A stretch of DNA of 64,000 bases. Source: Sphingobacterium sp. (GTDB lineage: Bacteria > Bacteroidota > Bacteroidia > Sphingobacteriales > Sphingobacteriaceae). This document shows, in pieces, positions 36,769-46,191 of this stretch. Made by a program: the position numbers and the translations under genes. The notes under the pieces were generated by a model, which saw nothing but the letters and a program-made list of their open reading frames with translations, was not told the origin of the DNA and did no database searches. Numbering within the stretch: the first letter of the stretch is position 1; each line of letters opens with the position of its first letter. The stretch covers positions 62,001 through 126,000 of the forward strand of contig JAITTY010000017.1 in the NCBI GenBank assembly GCA_031286695.1. The letters are read 5' to 3'.

Positions 36769-38880
36769 ATGAATATGAAATCCTTAATCGACATGATGCC
36801 AATCTATATTTCAAAAAAGGGAGCTTTGCTTTTATGTTTGATTATCTCGATCTCTGTCTCCCTGGGGCAGGGGCGAATTAAAATAGCTTGCATAGGTAAC
36901 TCCGTAACCTTTGGTTATGGGCTCGGCAATCCTGTGGAGGATTCTTATCCGAGCCAGCTTCAAGCATTGCTGGGCCAACGGTTTGAAGTGAGGAATTTTG
37001 GCCATTCAGGGGCTACACTTCTACGAAAGGGGCATAGACCTTATTATAAAACGGAAGAATATCGGAAAGCATTGGATTTTAAACCTGATGTTGCCATTAT
37101 ACATCTGGGTCTCAATGATACCGATCCGAGAAACTGGCCGAATTATAAGAACTCCTTTGCATCAGATTACGCGACGCTGATTGATTCCATACGATCTGTT
37201 AATCCCAGCGTACAAATTTACATCTGTCGGTTGACTCCTATTTTTAGCGGTCATCCCCGGTTTCTATCTGGTACGCGAGATTGGTATGACCAGATTCAGA
37301 TGTTGATTCCTCAGATTGCAAAGAATAATCAGGTCGGACTTATCGACCTCAATAACCCGCTCTGTGCTCGAATAGATCTTTTTGACGACTATTTACATCC
37401 AAATAAGCAAGGAGCTGCATTGATTGCTGCACAAATAGCTCATGTACTGACCCCGATTACGCAAGATTTGCAGCTGGCCGAAACGATTGGTTCAAATATG
37501 GTGCTTCAGCGTAACTGGGAAAATCGTATCTATGGTAAGGGCACTGCAGCTGCTGAGATCAAACTTGCATTTAATCAGAAGAGCTATAGGACCCATGTGA
37601 ATCTGGATGGATTCTGGGAGATAAAGCTTCCTAGAATGGAGGCAGGAGGACCTTATGAAATAAAGGTGAGCTCGGGTGGAAAGAACATCGAATTGAAAGA
37701 TATTCTTTTTGGCGATGTTTACCTAGCTTCCGGCCAATCGAATATGGCTTTTCCACTGCGTCGGGCCCTAAAAAGTGAATCGCTGATCAAAAATGCATCT
37801 TCGCGAAAGAATCTACGCCTTTTTAAATGTGGAAATCTAGTGGAAACCGATGCCGTGGCTTGGGATTCTACTACATTAAAAAAGGTGAATGACCTTACGT
37901 ATTTCCATGGCAACTGGAGTCAAGTAACAGCGGATGAAGCAGCAAAGTTCTCAGCGGTAGCCTATTCATTTGCGGAAAAACTCACCGAAGAACAACATAT
38001 TCCTATCGGTATTATCGATCTGTCCGTTGGAGGATCCAATACGGAATCCTGGATCGACCGGAAATCCCTGGAAAACGATGATTTGCTGGCATCGTATATC
38101 CATAGCTGGCAAAAATCAGATTTCCTGCAGGATTTCTGCCGAGAGCGCGCCAGTCAAAATTTGGTCCATTCTAACGTGAAAAATCAACGCCATCCTTATC
38201 AACCTGCCTATAATTTTGAAGCGGGGGTCAGCAAGTGGTTGGGCACAGGGTTGAAAGGCATACTCTGGTATCAAGGTGAAAGCAATGCGCATAATATTGA
38301 ACTTCACGAGCGTCTTTTTAAAACATTGGTTTCTTCCTGGCGCAAAAGTTTTCATCAGGATCTGCCCTTCTTCTTTGTTCAGTTAACAAGTCTAGATAGA
38401 CCATCCTGGGGGAATTTTAGAAACTCTCAACGTTTACTGGAGAAACAGATCTCAGGTACCTATATGGCAGTGACACTCGATGTGGGCGATTCTTTGGATG
38501 TGCATCCCCGAGAAAAGATCTTGGTAGGACAGCGTTTGGCAAATCTAGCAAGTCAGCATCTGTATGGGGCGGTATTAAATGCGGATCATCCAAACCCTAT
38601 TCAATATCGGGTTTACGATGATCGGCTGCTATTGACATTTGATCATTGTACAAAATTAAAAACCAATGGAAATACAACTGTGAAAGGCTTTCAGGTGGTG
38701 GACAATAAGGGAAGGATTTTTAATGTACGGGCAAATATCCTTTCTGACAATACTGTCGAAATAAATAAGCCAAATGGCGAAGTAACGAGAATTCTGTATG
38801 GATATGAGCCTTTTAGCAGGGCAAATCTTCAAAATGAAATCGGAACACCGGTGTCCACTTTCGATTTGACGATTAAATAA
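36769..38880 (+). CDS. nanS: Two-domain sialate O-acetylesterase
   Basis: The protein has 703 residues. After a signal segment (about 18-34) come two esterase domains. The first is an SGNH/GDSL hydrolase (38-230) with GNSVTFG (nucleophile S45), HLGLND and the D207-H210 pair in DDYLHPN. The second is a sialate O-acetylesterase (SASA) domain (about 235-700) with GQSNM (322-326, nucleophile S324), LWYQGESNAHN and DVGDSLDVHP. Tannerella forsythia NanS has a comparable double-domain form and removes O-acetyl groups so that sialidase and lyase can act. No frameshift is seen, so the fusion is genuine. Confidence 0.92.
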   Translation: MNMKSLIDMMPIYISKKGALLLCLIISISVSLGQGRIKIACIGNSVTFGYGLGNPVEDSYPSQLQALLGQRFEVRNFGHSGATLLRKGHRPYYKTEEYRKALDFKPDVAIIHLGLNDTDPRNWPNYKNSFASDYATLIDSIRSVNPSVQIYICRLTPIFSGHPRFLSGTRDWYDQIQMLIPQIAKNNQVGLIDLNNPLCARIDLFDDYLHPNKQGAALIAAQIAHVLTPITQDLQLAETIGSNMVLQRNWENRIYGKGTAAAEIKLAFNQKSYRTHVNLDGFWEIKLPRMEAGGPYEIKVSSGGKNIELKDILFGDVYLASGQSNMAFPLRRALKSESLIKNASSRKNLRLFKCGNLVETDAVAWDSTTLKKVNDLTYFHGNWSQVTADEAAKFSAVAYSFAEKLTEEQHIPIGIIDLSVGGSNTESWIDRKSLENDDLLASYIHSWQKSDFLQDFCRERASQNLVHSNVKNQRHPYQPAYNFEAGVSKWLGTGLKGILWYQGESNAHNIELHERLFKTLVSSWRKSFHQDLPFFFVQLTSLDRPSWGNFRNSQRLLEKQISGTYMAVTLDVGDSLDVHPREKILVGQRLANLASQHLYGAVLNADHPNPIQYRVYDDRLLLTFDHCTKLKTNGNTTVKGFQVVDNKGRIFNVRANILSDNTVEINKPNGEVTRILYGYEPFSRANLQNEIGTPVSTFDLTIK

Positions 38881-38913
38881 ACACAAAATGAATTGCTATA
38901 AAAATTAGAAAAG

Positions 38914-40131
38914 ATGAAACAGATAAGCATAAAAGATACTGCAAAAATAATAGACACTGATTACTTGAAGGAGATGGAAGTTTTTTATCGTGATCAGCTT
39001 TTAAAAGATACTGTACCATTTTGGTTTCCAAGATCGATTGACCATGAATGTGGTGGGTACCTATTCATGCGTGACCACGATGGTACTTTAATTGATACAG
39101 ATAAAGCCGTATGGATTCAGGGACGTGCTTGCTGGCTGCTGTCTACCCTTTACACAACTGTAGAACAGAAAGAAGAATGGTTAGAAGGTGCCCGGATAGG
39201 TTATGAATTTTTGAAAAAACATTGCTTTGACGAAAATGGGAAAATGTATTTTCACGTCGATCGTCTGGGGAATCCTATTCGCATGCGCCGCTATTTCTTT
39301 TCGGAAACATTTGCCGCCATCGCTTTCGCAGCTTATGCTAAAGCTACTGGAGACGAAGATATTGCAGATGAAGCTCGTCATCTTTTAGGAATTTGTCTCG
39401 CATATGCAAATGGAGAAAGGCTGATTGAACCAAAGTATGAAGCGACGAGACCCATGAAGGGAATCGGTGTACCGATGATCATGATCAATACCGCGCAACA
39501 GATTCGCGAAACGATTGGCGATCCGCGCTGTGATATCGTTATCAGCGATTGTATTGCACAGATTGAACGTGACTTTGTTAAAGATGATATCCGTTGTGTG
39601 ATGGAACAAGTAGGGCCTAATGGTGAAATTGTCGATCATATTGACGGCCGTACTCTCAATCCCGGGCATGCCATCGAAGGAGCTTGGTTTATCCTCCATG
39701 AAGCTAGATACCGAGACAATGATCCGCATTTGATTGGTCTAGGCTGCCGTATGCTGGATTATATGTGGGAACGTGGCTGGGACAAAGAATATGGTGGTAT
39801 TCTATACTTTAGAGATGTATACGGAAAACCTGTACAAGAATACTGGCAAGATATGAAATTCTGGTGGCCACAGAATGAAACAATTATAGCAACATTGCTC
39901 GCTTATGTGGTAACCGGCAATGAAAAATATAAAAGCTGGCATCAACAGATCAATCAATATGCCTATGACCATTTCCACGATAAACTCAATGGTGAATGGT
40001 ATGGTTACCTCCATCGCGACGGAAAGATTGCGCAAACGGCTAAGGGAAATTTATTTAAAGGTCCTTTTCACCTCCCTCGCCAAGAGTGGTATTGTATGCA
40101 AATATTGAAGGAATTTAACTCGATTAAGTAA
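38914..40131 (+). CDS. nanE: N-acylglucosamine 2-epimerase (ManNAc to GlcNAc)
   Basis: This 405-residue protein without a signal peptide has the alpha/alpha-barrel features of AGE: ECGGYLFMRDHDG, GRACWLLSTLY, FSETFAAIAFAAYA, NPGHAIEGAWFILHEA and KFWWPQNETIIATLLAY. The His and Arg/Glu residues in these segments form the active site in the family. Bacteroides uses this eukaryote-like epimerase instead of the ManNAc-kinase route of enterobacteria, so ManNAc from NanA becomes GlcNAc. The next step needs a GlcNAc kinase (RokA-type), which is not in the window. Cellobiose epimerases are related, but the context argues against that. Confidence 0.92.
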   Translation: MKQISIKDTAKIIDTDYLKEMEVFYRDQLLKDTVPFWFPRSIDHECGGYLFMRDHDGTLIDTDKAVWIQGRACWLLSTLYTTVEQKEEWLEGARIGYEFLKKHCFDENGKMYFHVDRLGNPIRMRRYFFSETFAAIAFAAYAKATGDEDIADEARHLLGICLAYANGERLIEPKYEATRPMKGIGVPMIMINTAQQIRETIGDPRCDIVISDCIAQIERDFVKDDIRCVMEQVGPNGEIVDHIDGRTLNPGHAIEGAWFILHEARYRDNDPHLIGLGCRMLDYMWERGWDKEYGGILYFRDVYGKPVQEYWQDMKFWWPQNETIIATLLAYVVTGNEKYKSWHQQINQYAYDHFHDKLNGEWYGYLHRDGKIAQTAKGNLFKGPFHLPRQEWYCMQILKEFNSIK

Positions 40132-40137
40132 AAGATC

Positions 40138-42120
40138 ATGAGACGACAAGAAGCTACGCGAAATATCTTCCTCTCTACGCTGATTATTATTCTTTTTTTT
40201 ATCAGTCCTTTACGTTGTCTGCCGGATTCAATCAGGCCACTGCTTCCTATGCCGCGTTCTGTGAAATGGAAAACAGGAAACTATTCTATTCAGCATCTTG
40301 TTCGTGTTCATATCAAAGGCGAGGTGTCAGATTTTGATAGACAGACACTAAGTGTCTTGCTAAAAGATTGGAATGTAACTAAGATTGATTTTGAGAGTTT
40401 CAAGAATAGTGATATCGCTATCTTTTGTGATAAGCAATTGGATCTGCCATCTGCATCTTTAGAGGCTTACCGTATTGCTGTGGATCAACAGGGAATACGG
40501 ATTGAGGCCAGAACGAGTGCCGGTATTTTCTACGCCTTACAAACGTTGCGGCAACTGGGCGGTCAGGATGGGCAGTTACCCTATTGCTCCATTACAGATT
40601 ATCCTTCTTTTCGCTGGCGCGGATATCTAGTTGACGTAGGACGAAATTTTCAGTCTCTAGATGTACTCAAAGAGCAAGTCGACATCATGGCGCGGTATAA
40701 ACTTAATATTTTCCATTTCCATTTCACGGAGGATATTGCCTGGCGACTTGCCAGCAAGAACTACCCAGGTCTGACTGATTCTTCCAACATGGACCGGTGG
40801 CGTGGAAAGTATTATACGATTGACGAGATGCGGGAGCTGATCCGATATTGTCGGGACAGACATATTCAGCTCGTACCTGAAATTGATATGCCGGGGCACT
40901 CGGCTGCCTTTCGACGGTATTTTAAAACTGATATGCAGAGCGATAGTGGTCTAGCCGTTCTCAAGGAATTAGTGAGGGAGTTTGCTGTCACTTATCCAGG
41001 ATTACCTTATTTGCATATCGGAGGAGATGAAGTAAAAATTCACAATCAGCAATTTTTACCGTTTATGACAAAATGGACAGAAAGCTTGGGGATGAAGACT
41101 ATTGGTTGGGAACCCGGTGGCAACCTGCAGCCACAGACAATTCGTCAGCTTTGGATGGGGGGACCACAAGCGATGACGAAAGATTCTCCTTTCGAGGTAA
41201 TTGATTCAAAGCACTTGTATATAAACCATATGGATCCCTTGGAAGCTGTGACGACGTTATTTTACAGGCAATTGGGGGGGCAGACATCGGAAAATGAAAA
41301 GTTAATGGGGGCAACACTCTGTTCATGGCCTGATCGTGCGGTCAATCATGAACAGGATATATTTCATCAGAATGCAGTTTATCCTGCTTTGTTGACTTTC
41401 GCAGAACGTAGCTGGTGCGGTGGAGGAGATTTTGAATGGCGTAGCAATATCAAAACGGATCGGGAAGGGCTCGCCGAATTTACAGCATTTGAGGAGCGCC
41501 TGATCCAGCATAAGCATTTGTATTTTAGAGATCTTATTTTTCCTTATTATCAGCAAAGTAAACAGAAATGGGTATTGTATGGACCTCTGCAAAATAAAGG
41601 CAACCTAAGTATGAGTTTAAAGGAGGAAGCGAAAGGAAATTTTACTTCTTTAAAAAAGATCGGTGAGTTTTATGGTGGCACAATCGTATTACGCCATTGG
41701 TGGTCTGATGTCGTAAAAGGGGCCATAGATGATCCTGCTGAAAATAGCACACTGTATGCTGTGAGTCGGATCTGGAGTGACGTGCAGGGCAATAAGGAAT
41801 TTTGGATCGGTTTTAATGATCTTTCCCGTTCGTATGCCAGTGATTCACCAAATTTGGGCACATGGGACGACAGGATGAGTAGACTTTGGGTCAATGAACA
41901 TGAAGTGCTCCCTCCGGATTGGCAGCATGCGGGCCAGAAGGGAGATCTGGAAATCCCATTGATTGATGAGGGGTATAGTTATCGAAGTCCTGCCATAGTT
42001 CAATTGCGTAAAGGGTGGAATACAATTGTGGTCAAGTTGCCTGTTGGAAAATTAAAAGGGAAAGACTGGCAAAATCCATTGAAATGGATGTTTACTTGTC
42101 TCCCTATTGATAAGGAGTAA
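40138..42120 (+). CDS. Glycoside hydrolase family 20, beta-N-acetylhexosaminidase
   Basis: This 660-residue enzyme has a signal peptide (about 10-28), an N-terminal GH20b-like domain (about 35-155), and the catalytic barrel from FRWRGYLVDVGRNF. The catalytic Asp-Glu pair is D297-E298 in HIGGDEV, with PEIDMPGHS before it. The last 200 residues form an extra domain of beta type with no motif I recognise. It removes terminal beta-GlcNAc or GalNAc after sialidase and galactosidase action. It follows the epimerase by 6 bp, so it is in the same operon. Confidence 0.92.
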   Translation: MRRQEATRNIFLSTLIIILFFISPLRCLPDSIRPLLPMPRSVKWKTGNYSIQHLVRVHIKGEVSDFDRQTLSVLLKDWNVTKIDFESFKNSDIAIFCDKQLDLPSASLEAYRIAVDQQGIRIEARTSAGIFYALQTLRQLGGQDGQLPYCSITDYPSFRWRGYLVDVGRNFQSLDVLKEQVDIMARYKLNIFHFHFTEDIAWRLASKNYPGLTDSSNMDRWRGKYYTIDEMRELIRYCRDRHIQLVPEIDMPGHSAAFRRYFKTDMQSDSGLAVLKELVREFAVTYPGLPYLHIGGDEVKIHNQQFLPFMTKWTESLGMKTIGWEPGGNLQPQTIRQLWMGGPQAMTKDSPFEVIDSKHLYINHMDPLEAVTTLFYRQLGGQTSENEKLMGATLCSWPDRAVNHEQDIFHQNAVYPALLTFAERSWCGGGDFEWRSNIKTDREGLAEFTAFEERLIQHKHLYFRDLIFPYYQQSKQKWVLYGPLQNKGNLSMSLKEEAKGNFTSLKKIGEFYGGTIVLRHWWSDVVKGAIDDPAENSTLYAVSRIWSDVQGNKEFWIGFNDLSRSYASDSPNLGTWDDRMSRLWVNEHEVLPPDWQHAGQKGDLEIPLIDEGYSYRSPAIVQLRKGWNTIVVKLPVGKLKGKDWQNPLKWMFTCLPIDKE

Positions 42121-42190
42121 AAGTAGCATGTTTCCTTCCATTGATGGAGCGGATGAATTTTAAAATAAGTAACAATAAACATAAATAGAT

Positions 42191-43348
42191 ATGAAGAGAC
42201 TATGTATAATGGGGGCATTTGCGCTGTTAGCAGGGATTTGTCAGGCACAGGAAGTAAATGTATTTGTTTCAGGCGAAGAAGGCTATAAAAGCTACCGTAT
42301 CCCTGCTATTGTAAAGGATAAAACGGGACAGCTAATCGCCTTTGCAGAAGGCAGGGTAGATCATGCCGGAGATTTTGGTAATGTGGATATTGTTTATAAA
42401 ATCAGTCAGGATAATGGGAAAACATGGGGTCCGCTGCATGTTGCCGTTGACAACGATAATTTGCAAGTCGGCAACCCAGCACCCGTAGTTGATCTGCTAG
42501 ACCCGGCATATCCCAAAGGACGTCTGTTACTTTTTTATAATACGGGCAATAATCACGAAGGCGAAGTACGCAAAGGCAATGGCTTGAGAGAATGTTGGTC
42601 CATTAGCTCGGCCGACGGCGGAAAAACCTGGTCCAATCCACAGAATATTACGCTTGAGACGCATCGCCCCAATCAGCCTTCGGTAAATGCGCAGTATAAC
42701 TTTCAGGAGGATTGGCGAACTTATGCGAATACACCAGGACATGCATTACAATTTGATTCCGGTAAATATAAAGGACGTATATACATTCCAGCTAATCACT
42801 CCGAAGGAAATCCGAAGTCAGATGGCAAAGATTATTTTGCGCATTCTTATTATTCGGACGACCATGGAAAAACATTCAAAATCGGTGCGAGTGTAAAATT
42901 TGAAGGATCAAATGAAACAATGGCCGCACAAATATCGGGGACAGGATTATACATGAATTCCCGCAATCAGCAAGGTAATGTAAAATCAAGGATTGTGTCT
43001 TATTCAAACGACGGTGGTGTTACTTGGGATACAACATATTATGATAAAAACTTACCCGATCCAGTCAACCAGGGTGCGGTACTTTCCTGGCAAAAGAAGG
43101 GAAGATACCTATTAGCCGTCTGTAATGCTGCATCGACCAATAGAAGAGACAATCTAACCGTTCGCTTAAGTAAAGATCAGGGTAAAACCTGGTATTTCAA
43201 TCAGGTCATTGCAAAAGCACCTGAGGGTGTAAAAGGGGATTATGCCGCTTATTCCGATTTAGTGCTTTTAAATAAAAATAAACTCGGTGTTTTATTTGAA
43301 AAAGAAAATTATAGCAAAATTGTCTTTTTGCCAGTGAATTTTAAATAA
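42191..43348 (+). CDS. nanH: Exo-alpha-sialidase, GH33
   Basis: This 385-residue enzyme has a signal peptide ending CQAQ (about 20). The YRIP motif at 35-38 carries the first arginine of the substrate triad, and D61 follows in DHAGDFGN. Five Asp boxes mark the six-bladed propeller: SQDNGKTW, SADGGKTW, SDDHGKTF, SNDGGVTW and SKDQGKTW. The late GDYAAYSDL holds the nucleophilic tyrosine region. Unlike the roughly 540-residue Bacteroidota sialidases with an N-terminal binding domain, it is catalytic domain only. It is last in the operon, 70 bp after GH20. Confidence 0.94.
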   Translation: MKRLCIMGAFALLAGICQAQEVNVFVSGEEGYKSYRIPAIVKDKTGQLIAFAEGRVDHAGDFGNVDIVYKISQDNGKTWGPLHVAVDNDNLQVGNPAPVVDLLDPAYPKGRLLLFYNTGNNHEGEVRKGNGLRECWSISSADGGKTWSNPQNITLETHRPNQPSVNAQYNFQEDWRTYANTPGHALQFDSGKYKGRIYIPANHSEGNPKSDGKDYFAHSYYSDDHGKTFKIGASVKFEGSNETMAAQISGTGLYMNSRNQQGNVKSRIVSYSNDGGVTWDTTYYDKNLPDPVNQGAVLSWQKKGRYLLAVCNAASTNRRDNLTVRLSKDQGKTWYFNQVIAKAPEGVKGDYAAYSDLVLLNKNKLGVLFEKENYSKIVFLPVNFK

Positions 43349-43388
43349 TCAGACACATTGTGTTGCCGATATAATATACATTTTCTTC

Positions 43389-43426
43389 CACTCATTCCTT
43401 TCCGTTTTAATCGAAAGGATTGAGTG
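43389..43426 (+). terminator. Stem-loop after the sialidase gene
   Basis: CACTCATTCCTTTC at 43389-43402 pairs with GAAAGGATTGAGTG at 43413-43426 with one mismatch over a 10-nt loop. Only AAAGAATTC follows, so it lacks a T-run on plus. It probably marks the 3' end of the nan operon. Confidence 0.5.
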
Positions 43427-43516
43427 AAAGAATTCAAGTGTCATTTCTTATACAGCTTGCTCCACAGGCTGTCAAATAACGCTATAAACTTAAATAAACC
43501 AATAATCAAAAACTAA

Positions 43517-44782
43517 ATGAGAAAAACTAAATTTTGGCTAGCGTTGGGCCTGATCGCAACAAGTCTGTCTATTTTTGCTTGCAAAAAAGACTCTACTTCA
43601 ACAGCATCTATATCGCAGATTGGTCATAAAAAGGCCCTGGCTAATTTGTCAGCATTGACTTCGGTTGCTACCACCGATTATGAGCTTATCTGGTCGGATG
43701 AGTTTAATAGTAGCGGGAATTTCGATTCCACCAAGTGGTTTTATGCCGAAAGGGGGACAGTTGCATGGAATAAGTATATGACCTCCCTGCCGGCTTATGC
43801 ATCACAGGATGGGAGCAATCTCGTCTTGCGGATGGATAATGCTGCTGTTTCAGGAGACCCTGTTGCCTATCATGCTGGTGGTGTTAAGACGATGGGAAAG
43901 TTTAGCCTAACTTACGGAAAGGTGGAAGTACGTGCTAAATTTACACAGGGAAGAGGTTCTTGGCCAGCGATCTGGATGATGCCCGAACCGGCTACAGCTT
44001 ATGGAGGGTGGCCAGCTTGTGGAGAAATAGATATTATGGAGCATGTTAACAATGAAAGCGTGATGTACCACACGATCCATAATAGTTCGGTTACCAATGC
44101 AAATGGCGGGAGTACAGCTTCAAAATCTGCATCTTATAATGCAACTGATTATAATCTGTATACAATGATCTGGAGTCCCAATGATATTCGATTTTACGTT
44201 AATAATGTATTGCAGTATACCTATACAAGAATAGCTGGCGGGGGAACCCAGCAGTGGCCGTTTGATGTCCCATTTTATTTAATTTTAAATCAAGCAGGCG
44301 GTGCGGGATGGCCGGGGGCGATCACAAACGCCGATTTGCCATTTAGTATGCAGGTTGATTATGTGCGGGTGTATAAATTGCCGCTGTTCAGTAATGGCGA
44401 TTTTGAAAGTGGTACTCTTTATCCTTGGACAACTTGGGGTGGTGGCTCTTCCGTTGTGTCAACAGATGCACGGTCGGGAACGAAATGTGTTCGGGAAACT
44501 GGAGGAGAGACTTCGATAGAACAGTATTTAACAGGTCTATCACCGAATACAACTTATCGATTTGGCGGGTATGCCAAAGTTGCTGCCACTGGACAATCGG
44601 TAAATATTGGTGTTAAAAACTATGGCGGAAATGCTGTTGATGCCACGGTCAGTACCACAGCTTATTCCAATGGTTCGGTTACTTTTACAACCGGCGCTAA
44701 CAATACAACAGCGACAGTCTATTTTTACAAACCTTTAAGCGGAACAGTTTACGGCGATGATTTCTATTTAGAAAAACTGTAA
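43517..44782 (+). CDS. GH16 beta-glucanase lipoprotein with C-terminal carbohydrate-binding module
   Basis: The protein has 421 residues. The signal peptide ends in lipobox SIFAC (Cys22), so it is likely surface or periplasmic lipid-anchored. The GH16 domain (about 55-285) starts ELIWSDEFN and carries the catalytic EIDIME (170-175), with GRGSWPAIWMMP before it. Residues about 292-421 form a beta-sandwich starting FSNGDFESG, typical of CBM4/9- or CBM22-like modules. The family hydrolyses beta-1,3/1,4-glucans such as laminarin or lichenan. It stands outside the nan operon and has its own terminator. Confidence 0.92.
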   Translation: MRKTKFWLALGLIATSLSIFACKKDSTSTASISQIGHKKALANLSALTSVATTDYELIWSDEFNSSGNFDSTKWFYAERGTVAWNKYMTSLPAYASQDGSNLVLRMDNAAVSGDPVAYHAGGVKTMGKFSLTYGKVEVRAKFTQGRGSWPAIWMMPEPATAYGGWPACGEIDIMEHVNNESVMYHTIHNSSVTNANGGSTASKSASYNATDYNLYTMIWSPNDIRFYVNNVLQYTYTRIAGGGTQQWPFDVPFYLILNQAGGAGWPGAITNADLPFSMQVDYVRVYKLPLFSNGDFESGTLYPWTTWGGGSSVVSTDARSGTKCVRETGGETSIEQYLTGLSPNTTYRFGGYAKVAATGQSVNIGVKNYGGNAVDATVSTTAYSNGSVTFTTGANNTTATVYFYKPLSGTVYGDDFYLEKL

Positions 44783-44796
44783 AACACAGTTCTTGA

Positions 44797-44834
44797 AAAG
44801 AGCAGGGGTGGGATTCAACCACTGCTCTTTTTAA
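44797..44834. terminator. Terminator between convergent GH16 and serine hydrolase genes
   Basis: AAAGAGCAG at 44797-44805 pairs with CTGCTCTTT at 44822-44830, extended by GTGG/CCA, with T after it on plus and TTTTC on minus. It is likely bidirectional. Confidence 0.75.
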
Positions 44835-44871
44835 GACCATGAATCTTCGCTTTAGTTAACGTAGCATTTCC

Positions 44872-46191
44872 TTATTTCTTTAAAACGAGCGTGTGGCCAT
44901 TTTGGTAGAGTGTCATTTTGTTTTCGCTACGCTCGAAAACAATTCTTACACCAAATTGTGGCTGGACTAGTGTGTTTTTATCCTTCGCTTTCAGTTGAAA
45001 TGCCGGCTGACCGACAACTTGCCCCAGCACTTTGTTGCCTTCTCTGGTAATATTTATCTGGATTGGAGGCTGTTCACTTTTATATTCGCCAACGACACTT
45101 GAAATTTCTTCCTCTGTCCATTGTATTTCCGCAAGATCAGGAAGTGGAAAAGGTTTTTTGTAAAGCTCGCCAAGGCTGAACTTTAATATTTCATTATTAT
45201 TATAATTGTTGGCATTGCTAATAAGTGCGACGTTATAATTGCCGTCATCAAAATGACCCGCAACAGAAGAATAACCATCTATACCGCCCGTGTGACCAAA
45301 ACCTAAGTGTTCGTAGAATGGCAATTGAAACAAACCCATTCCAAAACCTTGATCTATTTTTTTCATCTCTTCCAGGCTAGTGGAATTGATTATTTTATGG
45401 CCAAATAAACCATTGAAAAATTTGACCAGATCTGTGGGAGTTGACCAAACGGCGCCTGCTCCAAGGGGAACAGAATTGTCTGTGTGTGGTTCTAATGTCC
45501 ATTCTTGGGTAAACCGATACGATTCGCTGGCATCTTGACTGTTGTTTTTAGGTCGGCCGAAGGTTGTCTCTTGTAAGTTTAATGGCTTACAGATGTATTG
45601 TTTCAATAAAAAAGCATAGTCCTTTTTCCAAACTTTTTCTAAGATATAGGTAAGTAGGATGTAGTTTGAATTACTATATGCATGTTTGCTGCCGGGAGCA
45701 AAGTCGGTTCCGCCTTTTATGATACGTTCAACAAGTTCTTTCTCTGTCTGTGGTTTAGTATTCCAGGTCAAATAATCGTTGTTATCCGTGATATTGTGTA
45801 TTCCGCTGCTATGATTTAACAATTGGCGAACGGTGATTTTCCCAGCGTTTGGAATATCTTTAAAGAATGTGGATATCGGCTCGTCTAGCTTCAGTTTTCT
45901 GAGCTCAGCTGTTTTTAGAACAAGTGTTGCGGTGAAAGTTTTGGAGATCGAGCCTATCCCATAACGCGTATCTATGGTCGCTTTCTTTTTCTGAGCCAGA
46001 TCTGTATATCCAATCGCTTTCTGATAAAGTAAATGATCTCCTTGGGCGATTGCAATACTCCCCATCCAAACATTGTTTTTATCCATGACAGAAAGGAGAC
46101 TATCCATACGGTTAGTGTTAAATTCTTGTGCTTTGAGGATGGGGCTAGATAATGTTCCGAATAGGAATAATAGGGTTGCGGTTCTTTTCAT
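44872..46191 (-). CDS. Beta-lactamase-fold serine hydrolase (class C/esterase type)
   Basis: The protein has 439 residues with a signal peptide ending LKAQ (about 22). SxxK is S81-ISK in GIGSISKTFT, YxN is in HAYSNSNY, and the third motif is HTGG in GFGHTGGIDG. A C-terminal domain (about 345-439) holds the EWTEEEISSVVGEYKSEQ-like opening of a small lipocalin-like module. These enzymes are usually esterases, D-amino-acid peptidases or of unknown activity. Antibiotic resistance should not be assumed. It is transcribed alone; a short palindrome, AATACAATGTATT, lies about 75-87 bp upstream of its start. Confidence 0.88.
   Translation of the reverse strand: MKRTATLLFLFGTLSSPILKAQEFNTNRMDSLLSVMDKNNVWMGSIAIAQGDHLLYQKAIGYTDLAQKKKATIDTRYGIGSISKTFTATLVLKTAELRKLKLDEPISTFFKDIPNAGKITVRQLLNHSSGIHNITDNNDYLTWNTKPQTEKELVERIIKGGTDFAPGSKHAYSNSNYILLTYILEKVWKKDYAFLLKQYICKPLNLQETTFGRPKNNSQDASESYRFTQEWTLEPHTDNSVPLGAGAVWSTPTDLVKFFNGLFGHKIINSTSLEEMKKIDQGFGMGLFQLPFYEHLGFGHTGGIDGYSSVAGHFDDGNYNVALISNANNYNNNEILKFSLGELYKKPFPLPDLAEIQWTEEEISSVVGEYKSEQPPIQINITREGNKVLGQVVGQPAFQLKAKDKNTLVQPQFGVRIVFERSENKMTLYQNGHTLVLKK

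Noticed and set aside
44872..46191. Antibiotic-resistance beta-lactamase
   Set aside because: The motifs show the fold only. The extra C-terminal domain and the generic family make esterase or peptidase activity likelier.
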